In this document: positions 25,825 to 34,872 of the stretch, piece after piece | Position numbering within the stretch: position 1 is the stretch's first letter | Layout of the letters: every line of letters starts with the position of its first letter | Assembly: GCF_001613385.1 (NCBI RefSeq) | Contig: NZ_BDCG01000010.1 | Coordinates: 1 to 64,000, forward strand | Origin: Nocardia flavorosea NBRC 108225 | GTDB lineage: Bacteria > Actinomycetota > Actinomycetes > Mycobacteriales > Mycobacteriaceae | Length of the DNA stretch: 64,000 nucleotides | Direction: 5' to 3' | Notes under the pieces: generated by a model | Database searches by the model: none | Seen by the model: the letters and a program-made list of their open reading frames with translations, nothing else | What the model was told of the DNA's origin: nothing | Position numbers and translations under genes: made by a program

Positions 25825-27039
25825 TCACTGTGCCTCCTCCTGGTCGGGCTCCCCGGGTACGGGACCGAGATCGTGTTCGGCACCGTTATCGTTCTCGCGC
25901 AACGTGATCGGAGTCCCGACCAGGTCGGCGTCCAGCGCAATCGCCGTACCGGCCCGTACTCCGCCGAAGGCCACGCCGCCGGCCAGCAGGTCGCCGTCGG
26001 CGTACGCGAAGAACCGGGCATCGTTCGCCCAGTGTCCGATCGAGGTGACGGCGCGGATCTCACCCGTACCGGCGGCGGTCGCGCACCGGTACTCCAGTGC
26101 GGTGTGCTCGCCCGGTGCCAGCGTCGCCGACGGGCCGAGGAGTTCGATCTCCACGATCCGCGCTGTCGGGTGCAGACCACCCAGATGCTCGATCGGTTCG
26201 CGCAGCGGGTGTTCCATCCACACCTCCGCCCGGGAACCCTCGTCCGGGTAGTCCCCGGATGGATCGACCGGGAAGGTCTGGGTCGTGGTGATGCCGTGCG
26301 CGGCATGCGCCAGCCATCCACTCGCACCGGGAAACCCGACTTTGCCGACGACATCCTGGTGCGGCACCAGCACCCGATCTGAAGCGAGAGCCTCGTGCCG
26401 GGGCGCCCCGGTGCCGACCGCGAGCGGCACCGCCCGGTGGTCGCCCTCGGTGACGCCGACGTATACACCCCCGCTGCCGGGTTCGCCCGCGGCGCGCTGG
26501 GTGACGTTCCACAGCGCCCACCGCACCGGCCGCGCCGACGTATTGCGAGCCTCGAGACGCACGTCGTATCCGCTCTGCCCGTCCCGCAACGTGACCGCCC
26601 GAGTCAGGGTCAGGCCGGTGCGCGGATCGTGGCCGCTGGTCATCGTCAGAGTCACCGCGCCCGGGGTGCGCTCCACTCGCCGGTCGTACGGTCCGGAGTC
26701 CAGCACCGGATCCGGCGGGCCCGCCCATTCGGCCGGGCCGGACCAGCCCTGCGGCGCGGGCCATGTCTTGTCGCCGCCGTAGTTGTGCCAAGCACTCATC
26801 GGTCCCGACACCGGCGCGGGCACGTGCGGCGGCACCGGGTGCAGGTTATCGTCCAGCAGATCGGTGTTTCGCCACAGTGTTTCGCGGCCACGCAGCCGGA
26901 CCGAGAGCAGCCGTCCACCCAGTGCGGGGACGAACCCGAGCCGCAACAGCGCGTTGTCGAGCCACACGATGTCCGGACGACGCCCGGCGCCCTCATCGAT
27001 CTCGACGAGGGGCCCGGTGGAGGGCAGCCGAGGCGTCAC
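25825..27039 (-). CDS. aldose 1-epimerase-like (galactose mutarotase fold) protein
   Basis: 404 residues with the all-beta mutarotase-like pattern: LRLGFVPALGGRLLSVRLRG at the N-terminus, WHNYGGDKTWPAPQGW, a long SGHDPRTGLTLTRAVTL strand set and WNVTQR. Distant members of this superfamily (DUF4380/DUF4432-like) bind sugars or isomerise anomers. Its GTG start overlaps the dehydrogenase stop (GTGA), so it is translationally coupled to sugar oxidation. Catalysis is not certain because the canonical His/Glu pair of GalM could not be placed confidently. Confidence 0.72.
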   Translation of the reverse strand: MTPRLPSTGPLVEIDEGAGRRPDIVWLDNALLRLGFVPALGGRLLSVRLRGRETLWRNTDLLDDNLHPVPPHVPAPVSGPMSAWHNYGGDKTWPAPQGWSGPAEWAGPPDPVLDSGPYDRRVERTPGAVTLTMTSGHDPRTGLTLTRAVTLRDGQSGYDVRLEARNTSARPVRWALWNVTQRAAGEPGSGGVYVGVTEGDHRAVPLAVGTGAPRHEALASDRVLVPHQDVVGKVGFPGASGWLAHAAHGITTTQTFPVDPSGDYPDEGSRAEVWMEHPLREPIEHLGGLHPTARIVEIELLGPSATLAPGEHTALEYRCATAAGTGEIRAVTSIGHWANDARFFAYADGDLLAGGVAFGGVRAGTAIALDADLVGTPITLRENDNGAEHDLGPVPGEPDQEEAQ

Positions 27040-28130
27040 GGCAGGGAATCCGCGACGAAGACGACCTTGCCGCGACTGCCGCCCGCGGCGAGCGCGAACG
27101 CCTCATCGGCCTCGTCGAGGGTGAACCGATCACTGACCACTGCCTCGGGACGCAGACCCCACGCGACCAGGTTGGCCGCCAGATCCGACATCGCCTGCAG
27201 GGAGGTCACCCACGACGCGTGCAACGTCAACTGCTTGTGCAGCAACGTATCCGAGACCTCGGTGTCGAAGCGTCCGCCCTCGCCGATGAACGAGACGTGA
27301 CCCCACTCGGCCGCATGCTCGACCGCGGTGGACCGGCCGGGCGCCGAACCGGACGCGTCGATGGTGAAGGCGAAACCCGCTCCGCCGGTGAACCGGCCGA
27401 GTTCGGCGTCCGCATCGTCGGGCGCGACGGTGGTATCGAAGATACCGAGCGAATCGGCCCATTCCCGTCGCACGCCGGACAGTTCGACGCCGACGACGCG
27501 GCGGGCACCCATCCCACGGCCGATCATGCCCGCTGCGAGGCCGACGGGGCCGAGACCGACGACGAGCAGGTCGCCTTCCCCATTGACACCGATGCGGCGC
27601 AGTCCCTCGTAGGCCGTGCCGAATCCGCAGGCGATGAGCGCACCGTCGACATAGGACAGTTCCGCCGGCAGCGGCACGCAGGTGCGTTCCTCCGCCAGGA
27701 CGTACCGGGCGTTGCCGCCGTCGCGCTGCCAGCCGTACGACTCCCGTGACGGTGCTGTGCAGCTGATGTAGAAGCCGCGCCGGCAGTTGTCGCAGAGCCC
27801 GCAACCCGCGATGTGGTAGACGATGACCCGGTCGCCGGTGCCGAAGCGGGCGCAACCGGGTCCGGCGGCGACCACGCGACCGGACGGCTCGTGGCCGGAG
27901 ACGACGCCACGGTAGGCGGGGCCGTCGATACCGCGGTGAGTCTTGTACTCGCGGTAGATGTAGCTGATATCGGTACCGCAGATACCGGCGGCGCCCACCT
28001 CGACGAGCAGCTGCCCCGGACCGGGCGCCGGCACGGGGACCTGCCGCATCTCGGTGGTGGAGTTGCCGGGAAGATAGATGCCCGGCATCGTCTCGGGAAC
28101 TGCCGAGGTCTGCGGCTCTGTTGTGGTCAC
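27036..28130 (-). CDS. zinc-dependent alcohol/sugar dehydrogenase
   Basis: 364 residues of the medium-chain dehydrogenase family. ICGTD gives the catalytic zinc Cys, SGHEPSG the His-Glu, CGLCDNCRRGFYISC the four-Cys structural zinc lobe, and VGLGPVGLAA the NAD(P) loop. Threonine and sorbitol dehydrogenase-type enzymes look alike; here an open or cyclic sugar, or sugar alcohol, is the probable substrate. It starts at GTG 28130 after a strong GGAGGAA. It and the SDR gene give the operon two different oxidation steps. Confidence 0.9.
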   Translation of the reverse strand: MTTTEPQTSAVPETMPGIYLPGNSTTEMRQVPVPAPGPGQLLVEVGAAGICGTDISYIYREYKTHRGIDGPAYRGVVSGHEPSGRVVAAGPGCARFGTGDRVIVYHIAGCGLCDNCRRGFYISCTAPSRESYGWQRDGGNARYVLAEERTCVPLPAELSYVDGALIACGFGTAYEGLRRIGVNGEGDLLVVGLGPVGLAAGMIGRGMGARRVVGVELSGVRREWADSLGIFDTTVAPDDADAELGRFTGGAGFAFTIDASGSAPGRSTAVEHAAEWGHVSFIGEGGRFDTEVSDTLLHKQLTLHASWVTSLQAMSDLAANLVAWGLRPEAVVSDRFTLDEADEAFALAAGGSRGKVVFVADSLP

Positions 28131-28192
28131 GATTCCTCCTGTGGGCGGCCGGGTCGGGACCGCATGGTGACCCGCACGAATATGGGAGCCCG

Positions 28193-29209
28193 TCATGCGG
28201 TGCGGACGGCCGCGGCACCGCGGCGGACGACGAGCGCGTTGATCAGGACGGCGCCGACGATGATCACGCCGCGAATAACGTCCTGCAGGAAAGAGTTCAC
28301 CCCGAGCAGGACCAGTCCGTTACCGATCACGGTGATGAAGACGACGCCGAGCAGAGTGCCCAGCATCGTGCCGCGACCACCGGCGAGGGCGGCACCACCG
28401 ATGACGACGGCCGCGATGATATCGAACTCCAGTCCCGCACCGGCGCTGCCGGAGCCCGCGCCCAGCCGGGAGGCGAGCAGCACGCCGGTGATCGCGGAGA
28501 GCAGACCGGTGGTCGCGAACAACAGGATGCGTACTTTGGTGAGGTTGATACCGGCCAGCTGGGCGGCGGCCGCGTTACCGCCGATGGCGTACACCGAACG
28601 ACCGTATGCGGTGAACTTGGCGATGTAGACGAACACGGCGAAAAGGACCAGCATCACCACCGCGGACGTGGGGATCCCCAGGATCGAGCCGCCCAGCAGG
28701 TCGAACAGGCCGCTCTCGGGAAGCACAACAGGCAGGGCGTCGGTCAGATAGAGGCCGAGACCGCCGAGGACACTCCACAGGCCGAGAGTGGCGATGAAGG
28801 AGGGCACATTGAAGCCGGCCCGCAGCCAACCGGCCAGCGCCCCCCAGGCCGCACCGACCACCAGAGTCAGGAGCACGGCACCGAACACACCGAGACCCCA
28901 CTGCGCACTGCCCATCGCGACCAGCACCGACGCGAACGCGACGGCCGGCCCGATGCTGATATCGATATCGCCCGCGATGATCACCAGCGTCACCCCCCAG
29001 GCGGCGATGCCGATCGTCGCGGCATCGCGCAGGATGCCCAGCTGGTTGGAACCGTCCATGAATCCCGACGCCGTCAGACCGAGCACCACGTAGAGTGCCG
29101 CGATCGCCACCACCAGGCCGATTTCGTTGAGCTGATGACTACGCGAGCCCAGCCGGCTGCGCGCTGTGCGGGAATCCCCCGGCTGGAGACTGTTCTCGGT
29201 GATGACCAC
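28193..29209 (-). CDS. sugar ABC transporter permease (RbsC-like)
   Basis: 338 residues with about ten membrane helices. ISIGPAVAFASVLVA, GLWSVLGGLGLYLTDALP and AVVIGGAALAGGRGT are hallmarks of the ribose/xylose/galactose branched permease family. One permease with one double ATPase and one binding protein is the standard make-up. It begins at GTG with AGAGGA upstream, 32 bp after the ATPase gene. Confidence 0.92.
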   Translation of the reverse strand: MVITENSLQPGDSRTARSRLGSRSHQLNEIGLVVAIAALYVVLGLTASGFMDGSNQLGILRDAATIGIAAWGVTLVIIAGDIDISIGPAVAFASVLVAMGSAQWGLGVFGAVLLTLVVGAAWGALAGWLRAGFNVPSFIATLGLWSVLGGLGLYLTDALPVVLPESGLFDLLGGSILGIPTSAVVMLVLFAVFVYIAKFTAYGRSVYAIGGNAAAAQLAGINLTKVRILLFATTGLLSAITGVLLASRLGAGSGSAGAGLEFDIIAAVVIGGAALAGGRGTMLGTLLGVVFITVIGNGLVLLGVNSFLQDVIRGVIIVGAVLINALVVRRGAAAVRTA

Positions 29210-29241
29210 AGGGTCCTCTTCTCGTCTGTGCTTCGTGGTGG

Positions 29242-30756
29242 TCAGGCCGCCATCGCGGCGGAAAGGACGGAGTCGATGGTGATATCGGAGCCGGTCAGCT
29301 CCTCGGTGATTTCGCCGCCGCGCAGCGCGATCACCCGGTCACAGACCAGCGGCAGTTCCTCGAGCTCGCCCGAGACGAATACGACGGCTGCTCCCCCGTC
29401 GGCGAGTTCCCTGACGAGGCGATAGATCTGGGCCTTTGCGGCGACATCGACACCGCGGGTGGGTTCGTCGAGCAACAGGATCCGGCTGCCGGCGTGCAGC
29501 CAGCGACCGATAACCGCCTTCTGCTGATTACCACCGCTGAGATTGACGATCGGCGTCTGCGCGCGAGCGGTCGCGATGGACAGCCGCGAGATCAAACCGG
29601 CGGCGGCTGCACGGAAGCGGCGGTACACGATGGTCGGTCCGGAGCTGACCGCCCGATAGTCCGAGATGAGCATGTTCTCGTCGACACCGAGCAACGGCAC
29701 GATACCCGCGCCCTTGCGGTCCTCGGGAGTCATCCCCACGCCCAGAGCTTTCATCCGGGCGGCACCGACGTTGCGGACATCGGTCCCGGCCACCGCGACG
29801 GAACCGGACGAGATCGGATGGAAGCCCGCGACGGCCCGGAGCAGCTCGCTGCGGCCGGAGCCCATCAAACCGGCGATCCCGAGCACTTCGCCCGCATGGA
29901 CGTCGAAGGTCACCGCCCGGATTTTCGGCGGCAACGCCAGGTTCCGCACGGAGAGCAACGGCGTTCCGGAGCGGTCCACGGCGCGCTCGGCGCGTTCCTC
30001 CACGGCCGGCTCCACCGAGCCGACCATCAGCGCCACGACGTGGGCGGTGCTGACGTCCTCGAGCGTTACGGTGTCGACGACCCGGCCGTCGCGCATGACG
30101 GTCGCGGTCGAGGCGACCTGCCGGATCTCGTCGAGACGATGACTGACATACACGACCGCGACGCCGGCGGCCGCGATCCGGTCGACGGTCTTCAGGACCG
30201 CCTGGACCTCGGTGGCGGCCAGTGCGCTGGTCGGTTCGTCGAGGATGAGCAGCCGCGGGCGACGCCGGACGGCACGGCAGATCTCGACGAGCTGCTGTTC
30301 GGCGAGCGGGAGCGATTCCACCCGGCTGAGCGGGTCGATATCGAGTGCGAGTTCCTCCAGCACGGCGGCGGTTTCGCGGCGCATGGTGTCGTAGTCGACA
30401 CGACCCGCGGTGCGGGGCCAGACGCCGAGGAACATGTTCTCGGCAACGGTCAGCTCGGGGACCAGGCTCAGTTCCTGGTAGACGGTTTCGATACCGAGCG
30501 CGGTCGATCGCCGGACGCCTCGGCCGAGTAGTTCGCCGCCGATACGGATGGTTCCCCGGTCCGGGGTTTCGACACCGGCCAGCAGCCGGATCATCGTCGA
30601 CTTACCGGCACCGTTGCGGCCGAGCAGCGCCCGCACTTCACCGGCACGGATTGTCACGGACGCGTCCGTCAGCGCCTGCACGCCGGCATAGTGCTTCGTC
30701 AAACCGTCGATCTCGACGACTACGGCGCCGTCGGGACCGTCCGTACGGTTGTCCAT
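29242..30756 (-). CDS. sugar ABC transporter double ATPase (RbsA/MglA-like)
   Basis: 504 residues holding two ABC domains. The N-terminal one has GRNGAGKST, LPLAEQQLVEI in place of a strict LSGGQ, and LLILDEPTSAL. The C-terminal one has the degenerate loop GLMGSGRSEL, a good NLSGGNQQK signature and LLLDEPTRGVD. This asymmetry is normal for carbohydrate uptake transporter 2 ATPases. The ATG follows GGAAGGA. Between the binding-protein gene and the permease gene in the operon. Confidence 0.94.
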   Translation of the reverse strand: MDNRTDGPDGAVVVEIDGLTKHYAGVQALTDASVTIRAGEVRALLGRNGAGKSTMIRLLAGVETPDRGTIRIGGELLGRGVRRSTALGIETVYQELSLVPELTVAENMFLGVWPRTAGRVDYDTMRRETAAVLEELALDIDPLSRVESLPLAEQQLVEICRAVRRRPRLLILDEPTSALAATEVQAVLKTVDRIAAAGVAVVYVSHRLDEIRQVASTATVMRDGRVVDTVTLEDVSTAHVVALMVGSVEPAVEERAERAVDRSGTPLLSVRNLALPPKIRAVTFDVHAGEVLGIAGLMGSGRSELLRAVAGFHPISSGSVAVAGTDVRNVGAARMKALGVGMTPEDRKGAGIVPLLGVDENMLISDYRAVSSGPTIVYRRFRAAAAGLISRLSIATARAQTPIVNLSGGNQQKAVIGRWLHAGSRILLLDEPTRGVDVAAKAQIYRLVRELADGGAAVVFVSGELEELPLVCDRVIALRGGEITEELTGSDITIDSVLSAAMAA

Positions 30757-30800
30757 GGTGTCCTTCCGGGAATGGTGCGGGTCACGAGCGGGCGCGGCGG

Positions 30801-31784
30801 TCACGGGATACCGTCCGGATGCGTCGCGATCCACTCGGCGCCGGCCTGCGCTCCGACGTATTCGTCGACCGGTGCCGGGATCACGAATTCGGCGGGCGGG
30901 TTACCGTCGAGAATGTCGACGGCCGCACGGCCCGCCAGATCGCCGACCTTGATGCCGGAGATATCGGTGACGCCCTTGAGGATGGTGCCGTCCCGCAACA
31001 TCCCGGCCGCCTGCGTGGACATATCGCCGCCGAACACCACCACCTCACCGGCCTTACCGCGGGCCTGGACAGCCCGTGCCGCACCGATCATCTGGGAGCC
31101 GGCCTCGCCGTAGAACGCGTCGATATCGGGCTGGGCGGTAAGGACCTGTTCGGAACGCTGGACCGCCTCGTCGAGGGTCAGCCCCTGCTGATTGGCCACG
31201 ATGGTGGCACCGGGAACTTCTGCGGTGAGCGCTTCTTCGAAACCGATCCGGCGCTGGACGCACACCTCGAACTGTTCGCAGTTGATCACCGCCACCTTCG
31301 GTGCCGTGATGTCGTGCTCCTTGAAGTACGCCGCCATCTGGCGTCCCGAAGCGGCACCGAATTCCTCGGGATCGCCGAGCACATAGGCCGAAACGAGCTC
31401 CCGGGCGGCGGCGTCCTCGACGCAGGTGTTGTAGCAGATGATCGGGACGCCGTTCTCGTGCGCGAGCCGCAGTGCGGGAACGGAAGCGGTGGCGGAGGAC
31501 GGCGAGATGATCAGCGCGCCGGCCTTCACCGAGACGACGGTATCCACGAATGTGCTCTCCCTGGACGCATCCGACTGGATGTTCGATTCGAGCAGTTGCG
31601 GTGCGTCGGGCTGTTCGGCGAACGTCTCGTTCAAGCCCCGCGCGACCCCGGCGTAGTACCCCTCGGCATTCAGGTAGACGACCCCGACCCGGCCGTTCTC
31701 CCCCACTTTGCCCGCGCAGCCCGCGACGGCAGCGGCAATCAGCACCGCGCCGAGGATGGCGCCCCACTTCCACTTGACCTGCAT
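30801..31784 (-). CDS. sugar ABC transporter substrate-binding lipoprotein
   Basis: 327 residues. A signal peptide ends in the lipobox AVAGC, so the protein is anchored outside the membrane. The rest is a periplasmic-binding type I (RbsB/LacI-like) fold: VGVVYLNAEGYYAGVARGLNETF, ISPSSATASVPALRLAHENGVPIICYNT, and later FGGDMSTQAAGMLRDGTI. First gene of the eleven-gene operon; ATG 31784 has GAGG four bases upstream. The sugar bound is not visible in sequence; galactose, galactonate or an oligosaccharide is inferred from the enzymes. Confidence 0.92.
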   Translation of the reverse strand: MQVKWKWGAILGAVLIAAAVAGCAGKVGENGRVGVVYLNAEGYYAGVARGLNETFAEQPDAPQLLESNIQSDASRESTFVDTVVSVKAGALIISPSSATASVPALRLAHENGVPIICYNTCVEDAAARELVSAYVLGDPEEFGAASGRQMAAYFKEHDITAPKVAVINCEQFEVCVQRRIGFEEALTAEVPGATIVANQQGLTLDEAVQRSEQVLTAQPDIDAFYGEAGSQMIGAARAVQARGKAGEVVVFGGDMSTQAAGMLRDGTILKGVTDISGIKVGDLAGRAAVDILDGNPPAEFVIPAPVDEYVGAQAGAEWIATHPDGIP

Positions 31785-31848
31785 GTGACCTCGATGTCTC
31801 ACTGGGCAACTTCGCTTCGATCAGAGTCGCCGACCACACCCGACGGTG

Positions 31849-31876
31849 TCAATACTAAATTATTATTTATTACTGA
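31849..31876 (-). promoter_or_regulatory. AT-rich inverted repeat upstream of the sugar operon (candidate operator)
   Basis: Arms of 12 bp (31849-31860 and 31865-31876) match at 10 of 12 positions around AATA, in an AT-rich island of otherwise GC-rich DNA. On the minus strand a TTGACA hexamer overlaps the start-proximal arm, so a bound regulator would sit on the -35 region. No good -10 was found at standard spacing. It starts 65 bp before the binding-protein gene. The GntR-type protein of the operon is the likely ligand. Confidence 0.6.
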
Positions 31877-32074
31877 CAGAGCCGATCCCGGACCGGTCAG
31901 CCGCGAAGCCCCCTCGCGACCGGCCCCTCCGGCCGGCGCCGGCGCCCGAGACCGGCCGCCCCGCCCCAGGCCGAACAGCTCGCCGACGTAGCCCATAACA
32001 CCTTCGACGGGTCACCATCGCTTACATTCCGCCTACGCAGAAGTGAGACATCGAACACCGTGCGCCGCCGCAGC

Positions 32075-32105
32075 TTGCAACTCTCCCCCTACGGGAGAGT
32101 ACTGT
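32075..32105 (+). promoter_or_regulatory. MerR-type promoter with operator in an elongated spacer
   Basis: TTGCAA (-35) and TACTGT (-10) are separated by 19 bp instead of 17. The spacer region carries the inverted repeat ACTCTCCC (32080-32087) / GGGAGAGT (32093-32100) with 5 bp between arms. Over-long spacing filled by a dyad is the defining design of promoters twisted into activity by MerR proteins. A MerR gene is the second gene of the downstream transcript, giving an autoregulated loop. Confidence 0.78.
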
Positions 32106-32278
32106 TTCCTTCGCTGAGTGATTGCTGATCTCGATTCCTCCGGCAGTGCAGCCGGGCGGCATCGGCGTCGATCCGAATCGAATTTCCCGCTCGGTCCCCT
32201 TCTCGAACCTCTCACCGGCGAGCGCTGCGCTCGCCCGGACGCGCCCGCGTGCGCTCGACCACATGGAACGGAGAGCCG

Positions 32279-33799
32279 ATGGTGTCGACGACACATCGAC
32301 CCGATAGCGATGAGGGTTCGGTCCTGGCCGCCCTGCGCAGCCCGAAACGGTTGCGGACGGAGGTACTGGCCGGACTGGTCGTGGCGCTGGCGCTGATCCC
32401 GGAGGCGATCTCGTTCTCCATTATCGCCGGGGTGGATCCGCGCGTGGGGCTGTTCGCCTCCTTCACCATGGCGGTCACCATCGCGATCACCGGCGGACGC
32501 CGGGCGATGATCTCCGCGGCAACCGGGGCGGTCGCGCTGGTCATCGCCCCGGTGGTCGAGGAACACGGCCTCGACCACCTCATCGCCACCGTGATCTTGG
32601 CGGGCGTGTTCCAGGTGGCATTGAGTGCCGCAGGCGTAGCAAAACTGATGCGTTTCATCCCGCGCAGCGTCATGGTCGGATTCGTCAACGCGCTGGCGAT
32701 CCTGATCTTCATGGCGCAAGTACCACATCTGCTCGGCGTGCCGTGGCTGGTGTATCCGATGGTCGCCATCGGTTTGCTGATCATTGTGTTCCTGCCGAAG
32801 TTGAGCTCGGTGGTTCCCGCACCCCTGGTGGCGATCGTGCTGTTGACCGCGGCGGTCGTCGTATTCTCGCTGAACGTGCCTAATGTCGGCGACGAGGGCG
32901 AGCTGCCGTCGAGCCTGCCGTCGCTGCTCATCCCGAACGTGCCACTGAACCTGGAAACGCTGGGCGTCATCGCCCCGTACGCGCTGGCGATGGCATTGGT
33001 CGGGTTGATGGAATCGCTGATGACGGCCAAGCTGGTCGACGACATCACCGATTCGCACTCCGATAAAACCCGTGAGGGCTGGGGCCAGGGTGTGGCGAAT
33101 GTGGTCACCGGGTTCTTCGGCGGAATGGGTGGCTGCGCGATGATCGGCCAGACCATGATCAACGTGAAATCCTCCGGCGCCCGCACCCGGATCTCGACCT
33201 TCCTGGCCGGACTGTTCCTGCTGATCCTGGTCGTCGGCCTGGGCGATGTGGTCGCACTGATCCCGATGGCCGCACTGGTCGCGGTGATGATCATGGTGTC
33301 GGTGGGCACCATGGACTGGCACTCCATCGCCCCGAAAACGCTGCGGCGGATGCCGATCGCGGAAACCCTGGTCATGGTGGTCACAGTCGCGGTCACCGTC
33401 GCGACCCACAACCTCGCCTACGGCGTCGTCGCCGGGGTCCTCACCGCGATGGTCGCCTTCGCGCACCGAGTCGCGCACTTCACCCAGGTCGACAAGGTAC
33501 GCGCAGCCGATATCGGCGCCGACGGCGATACCGGCACCCGCGTCTACCGGGTGCGCGGCGAGCTGTTCTTCGCCTCCAGCAACGACCTGATCTACCAATT
33601 CGACTACGTCGGTGACCCACCCAACGTGATCATCGATATGTCCGAAGCCCATATCTGGGACGCCTCGACCGTGGCCACGCTGGACGCGATCACGACAAAG
33701 TACGCGGCCAAGGGCAAGAACGTGGAAATCATCGGACTCGACCAAGCATCCGAAGAACGCCACGGCCGCCTCAGCGGACACCTCACCGGAGCACACTGA
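32279..33799 (+). CDS. SulP family anion transporter with STAS domain
   Basis: 506 residues. The transporter core has about 11-12 hydrophobic segments with GLVVALALIPEAISFSIIAG early and GGMGGCAMIGQTMINVKSSG in the middle, the SulP signature. A C-terminal STAS domain (about 415-506) contains VIIDMSEAHIWDASTVATLD. Unlike the protein encoded at the left end, it has no carbonic anhydrase. It would import sulfate, bicarbonate or a dicarboxylate. GGAGAG precedes the ATG. It ends one base before the merR gene, so both are probably expressed from the MerR-type promoter at 32075-32105. Confidence 0.92.
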   Translation: MVSTTHRPDSDEGSVLAALRSPKRLRTEVLAGLVVALALIPEAISFSIIAGVDPRVGLFASFTMAVTIAITGGRRAMISAATGAVALVIAPVVEEHGLDHLIATVILAGVFQVALSAAGVAKLMRFIPRSVMVGFVNALAILIFMAQVPHLLGVPWLVYPMVAIGLLIIVFLPKLSSVVPAPLVAIVLLTAAVVVFSLNVPNVGDEGELPSSLPSLLIPNVPLNLETLGVIAPYALAMALVGLMESLMTAKLVDDITDSHSDKTREGWGQGVANVVTGFFGGMGGCAMIGQTMINVKSSGARTRISTFLAGLFLLILVVGLGDVVALIPMAALVAVMIMVSVGTMDWHSIAPKTLRRMPIAETLVMVVTVAVTVATHNLAYGVVAGVLTAMVAFAHRVAHFTQVDKVRAADIGADGDTGTRVYRVRGELFFASSNDLIYQFDYVGDPPNVIIDMSEAHIWDASTVATLDAITTKYAAKGKNVEIIGLDQASEERHGRLSGHLTGAH

Positions 33800-33800
33800 G

Positions 33801-34220
33801 ATGCCCCGGGAAACAGCCACCGGCACGCACCTACAGATCGGCCAGGTTGCCGCACGCACCGAATTGTCGATAAAAACGATCCGCCATTACGACGAGGCCG
33901 GACTGGTGACGCCGTCGGCACGAAGCGCTGGGGGTTTCCGCCTCTACACCGACGCCGATATCGCACGGCTACTGGTGATCCGGCGCATGAAACCGCTCGG
34001 CTTCACCCTCGCCGAGATGAAACAGCTTCTGGACTCACTCGACACCCTCGACAACCCCACGGCCACCGCCGAGGAGCGCGCCCGCGCAACGGAATTCGTG
34101 AGCATATGCCGAGCCGAAGCCGAGGACAGCTGCGAGCGGCTGCGCCGCCAGCTCGCCTATGCGGAAGAATTCACCGGCCTACTCACCGCACGCGGCGCGG
34201 CGGACGCAGAGCATCCCTGA
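33801..34220 (+). CDS. MerR family transcriptional regulator
   Basis: 139 residues. The N-terminal winged helix is classical: LQIGQVAARTELSIKTIRHY, DEAGLVTPSARS, GGFRLYTDADIARL, followed by a dimerisation helix. The effector part has two cysteines, C103 and C111, spaced as C-x7-C, the spacing of the CueR metal loop, but they fall in what looks like the continuing helix, so metal sensing is only a possibility. It is cotranscribed with the SulP gene and probably acts on the elongated promoter upstream of it. Confidence 0.92.
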   Translation: MPRETATGTHLQIGQVAARTELSIKTIRHYDEAGLVTPSARSAGGFRLYTDADIARLLVIRRMKPLGFTLAEMKQLLDSLDTLDNPTATAEERARATEFVSICRAEAEDSCERLRRQLAYAEEFTGLLTARGAADAEHP

Positions 34221-34238
34221 ACGCAGGGTCGCATACCG

Positions 34239-34272
34239 GTCCCCGCTGCCTCAGCACCGCAGCAGCGGGGAC
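34239..34272 (+). terminator. intrinsic-type terminator after the sulP-merR pair
   Basis: GTCCCCGCTGC (34239-34249) and GCAGCGGGGAC (34262-34272) form a perfect 11-bp stem with a 12-nt loop, starting 18 nt after the merR stop codon. Confidence 0.65.
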
Positions 34273-34415
34273 AGCGCGAGAAGCCGCCTTCCGGTTACCT
34301 CGATGCCATCGAGCCTCCGGTCGGCGCCATGCTCTCGGCAGCTGGTCTGACGGTACGACTGTCGCCACCACCACAGTCGCCCGACACCGCCCCGGCGGTC
34401 TGCAATCATGCCGAT

Positions 34416-34805
34416 ATGATCGACCACCCCGAACGGGTTCCCAGCGAACCGGCGACCGGCGACCGACCGTCAAGCACCTTGCGGATTTCCGTGACGTGTA
34501 CGACCTCATCGATCACAACATCCGGCCGCGACCGGGAATGCGGGCCCGGCGCAACTCTTCGCAAGACCTCCAGACACTCTTCTACGGCTACTGGGTGGCA
34601 CTGCAGGTGCACTCTGTGGCCGAATCTTCATTCGAGCAACGGACCGTTCGCGCGCTGACTGGAATCGGAATATGGGTGGCCGATGGCCCTGGGGTGGGCA
34701 GCCGCTATAGAGAACAATCCCAGTGGTGGCGAGACATCGTTGGATGTCTTCTTCCGCCTGCTCGACGAGTTCCGGTCGACCAAGGAATCCCCGCCGCCGA
34801 CGTGA
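34416..34805 (+). pseudogene. frameshifted gene for a small actinobacterial protein of unknown function
   Basis: Reading pieces from two frames gives a coherent protein of about 129 residues. It starts MIDHPERVPSEPATGD in one frame, moves to PTVKHLADFRDVYDLIDHN and LFYGYWVALQVHSVAE in another, and returns to the first frame for GPFAR, a TGA at 34656 where a Trp is expected, then LESEYGWPMALGWAAAIENN and TSLDVFFRLLDEFRSTKE up to the stop at 34803-34805. The first break falls on a GACCGACCG repeat, as if a 4-bp repeat unit were lost; the second is near 34630. I recall similar intact small proteins in streptomycetes and nocardiae but know no function. Confidence 0.65.
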
Positions 34806-34872
34806 GGTTCTGGTCAGGTCGGTGTCCGCGGTCTTCCACGGCCCCACTTCCCGCACAGTCGGACAACACAGA

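Noticed and set aside
32033..33859. 608-residue minus-strand open frame opposite the second SulP gene
   Set aside because: Rich in His, Asp, Gln and Arg, without motifs; the plus-strand gene has clear SulP and STAS signatures.
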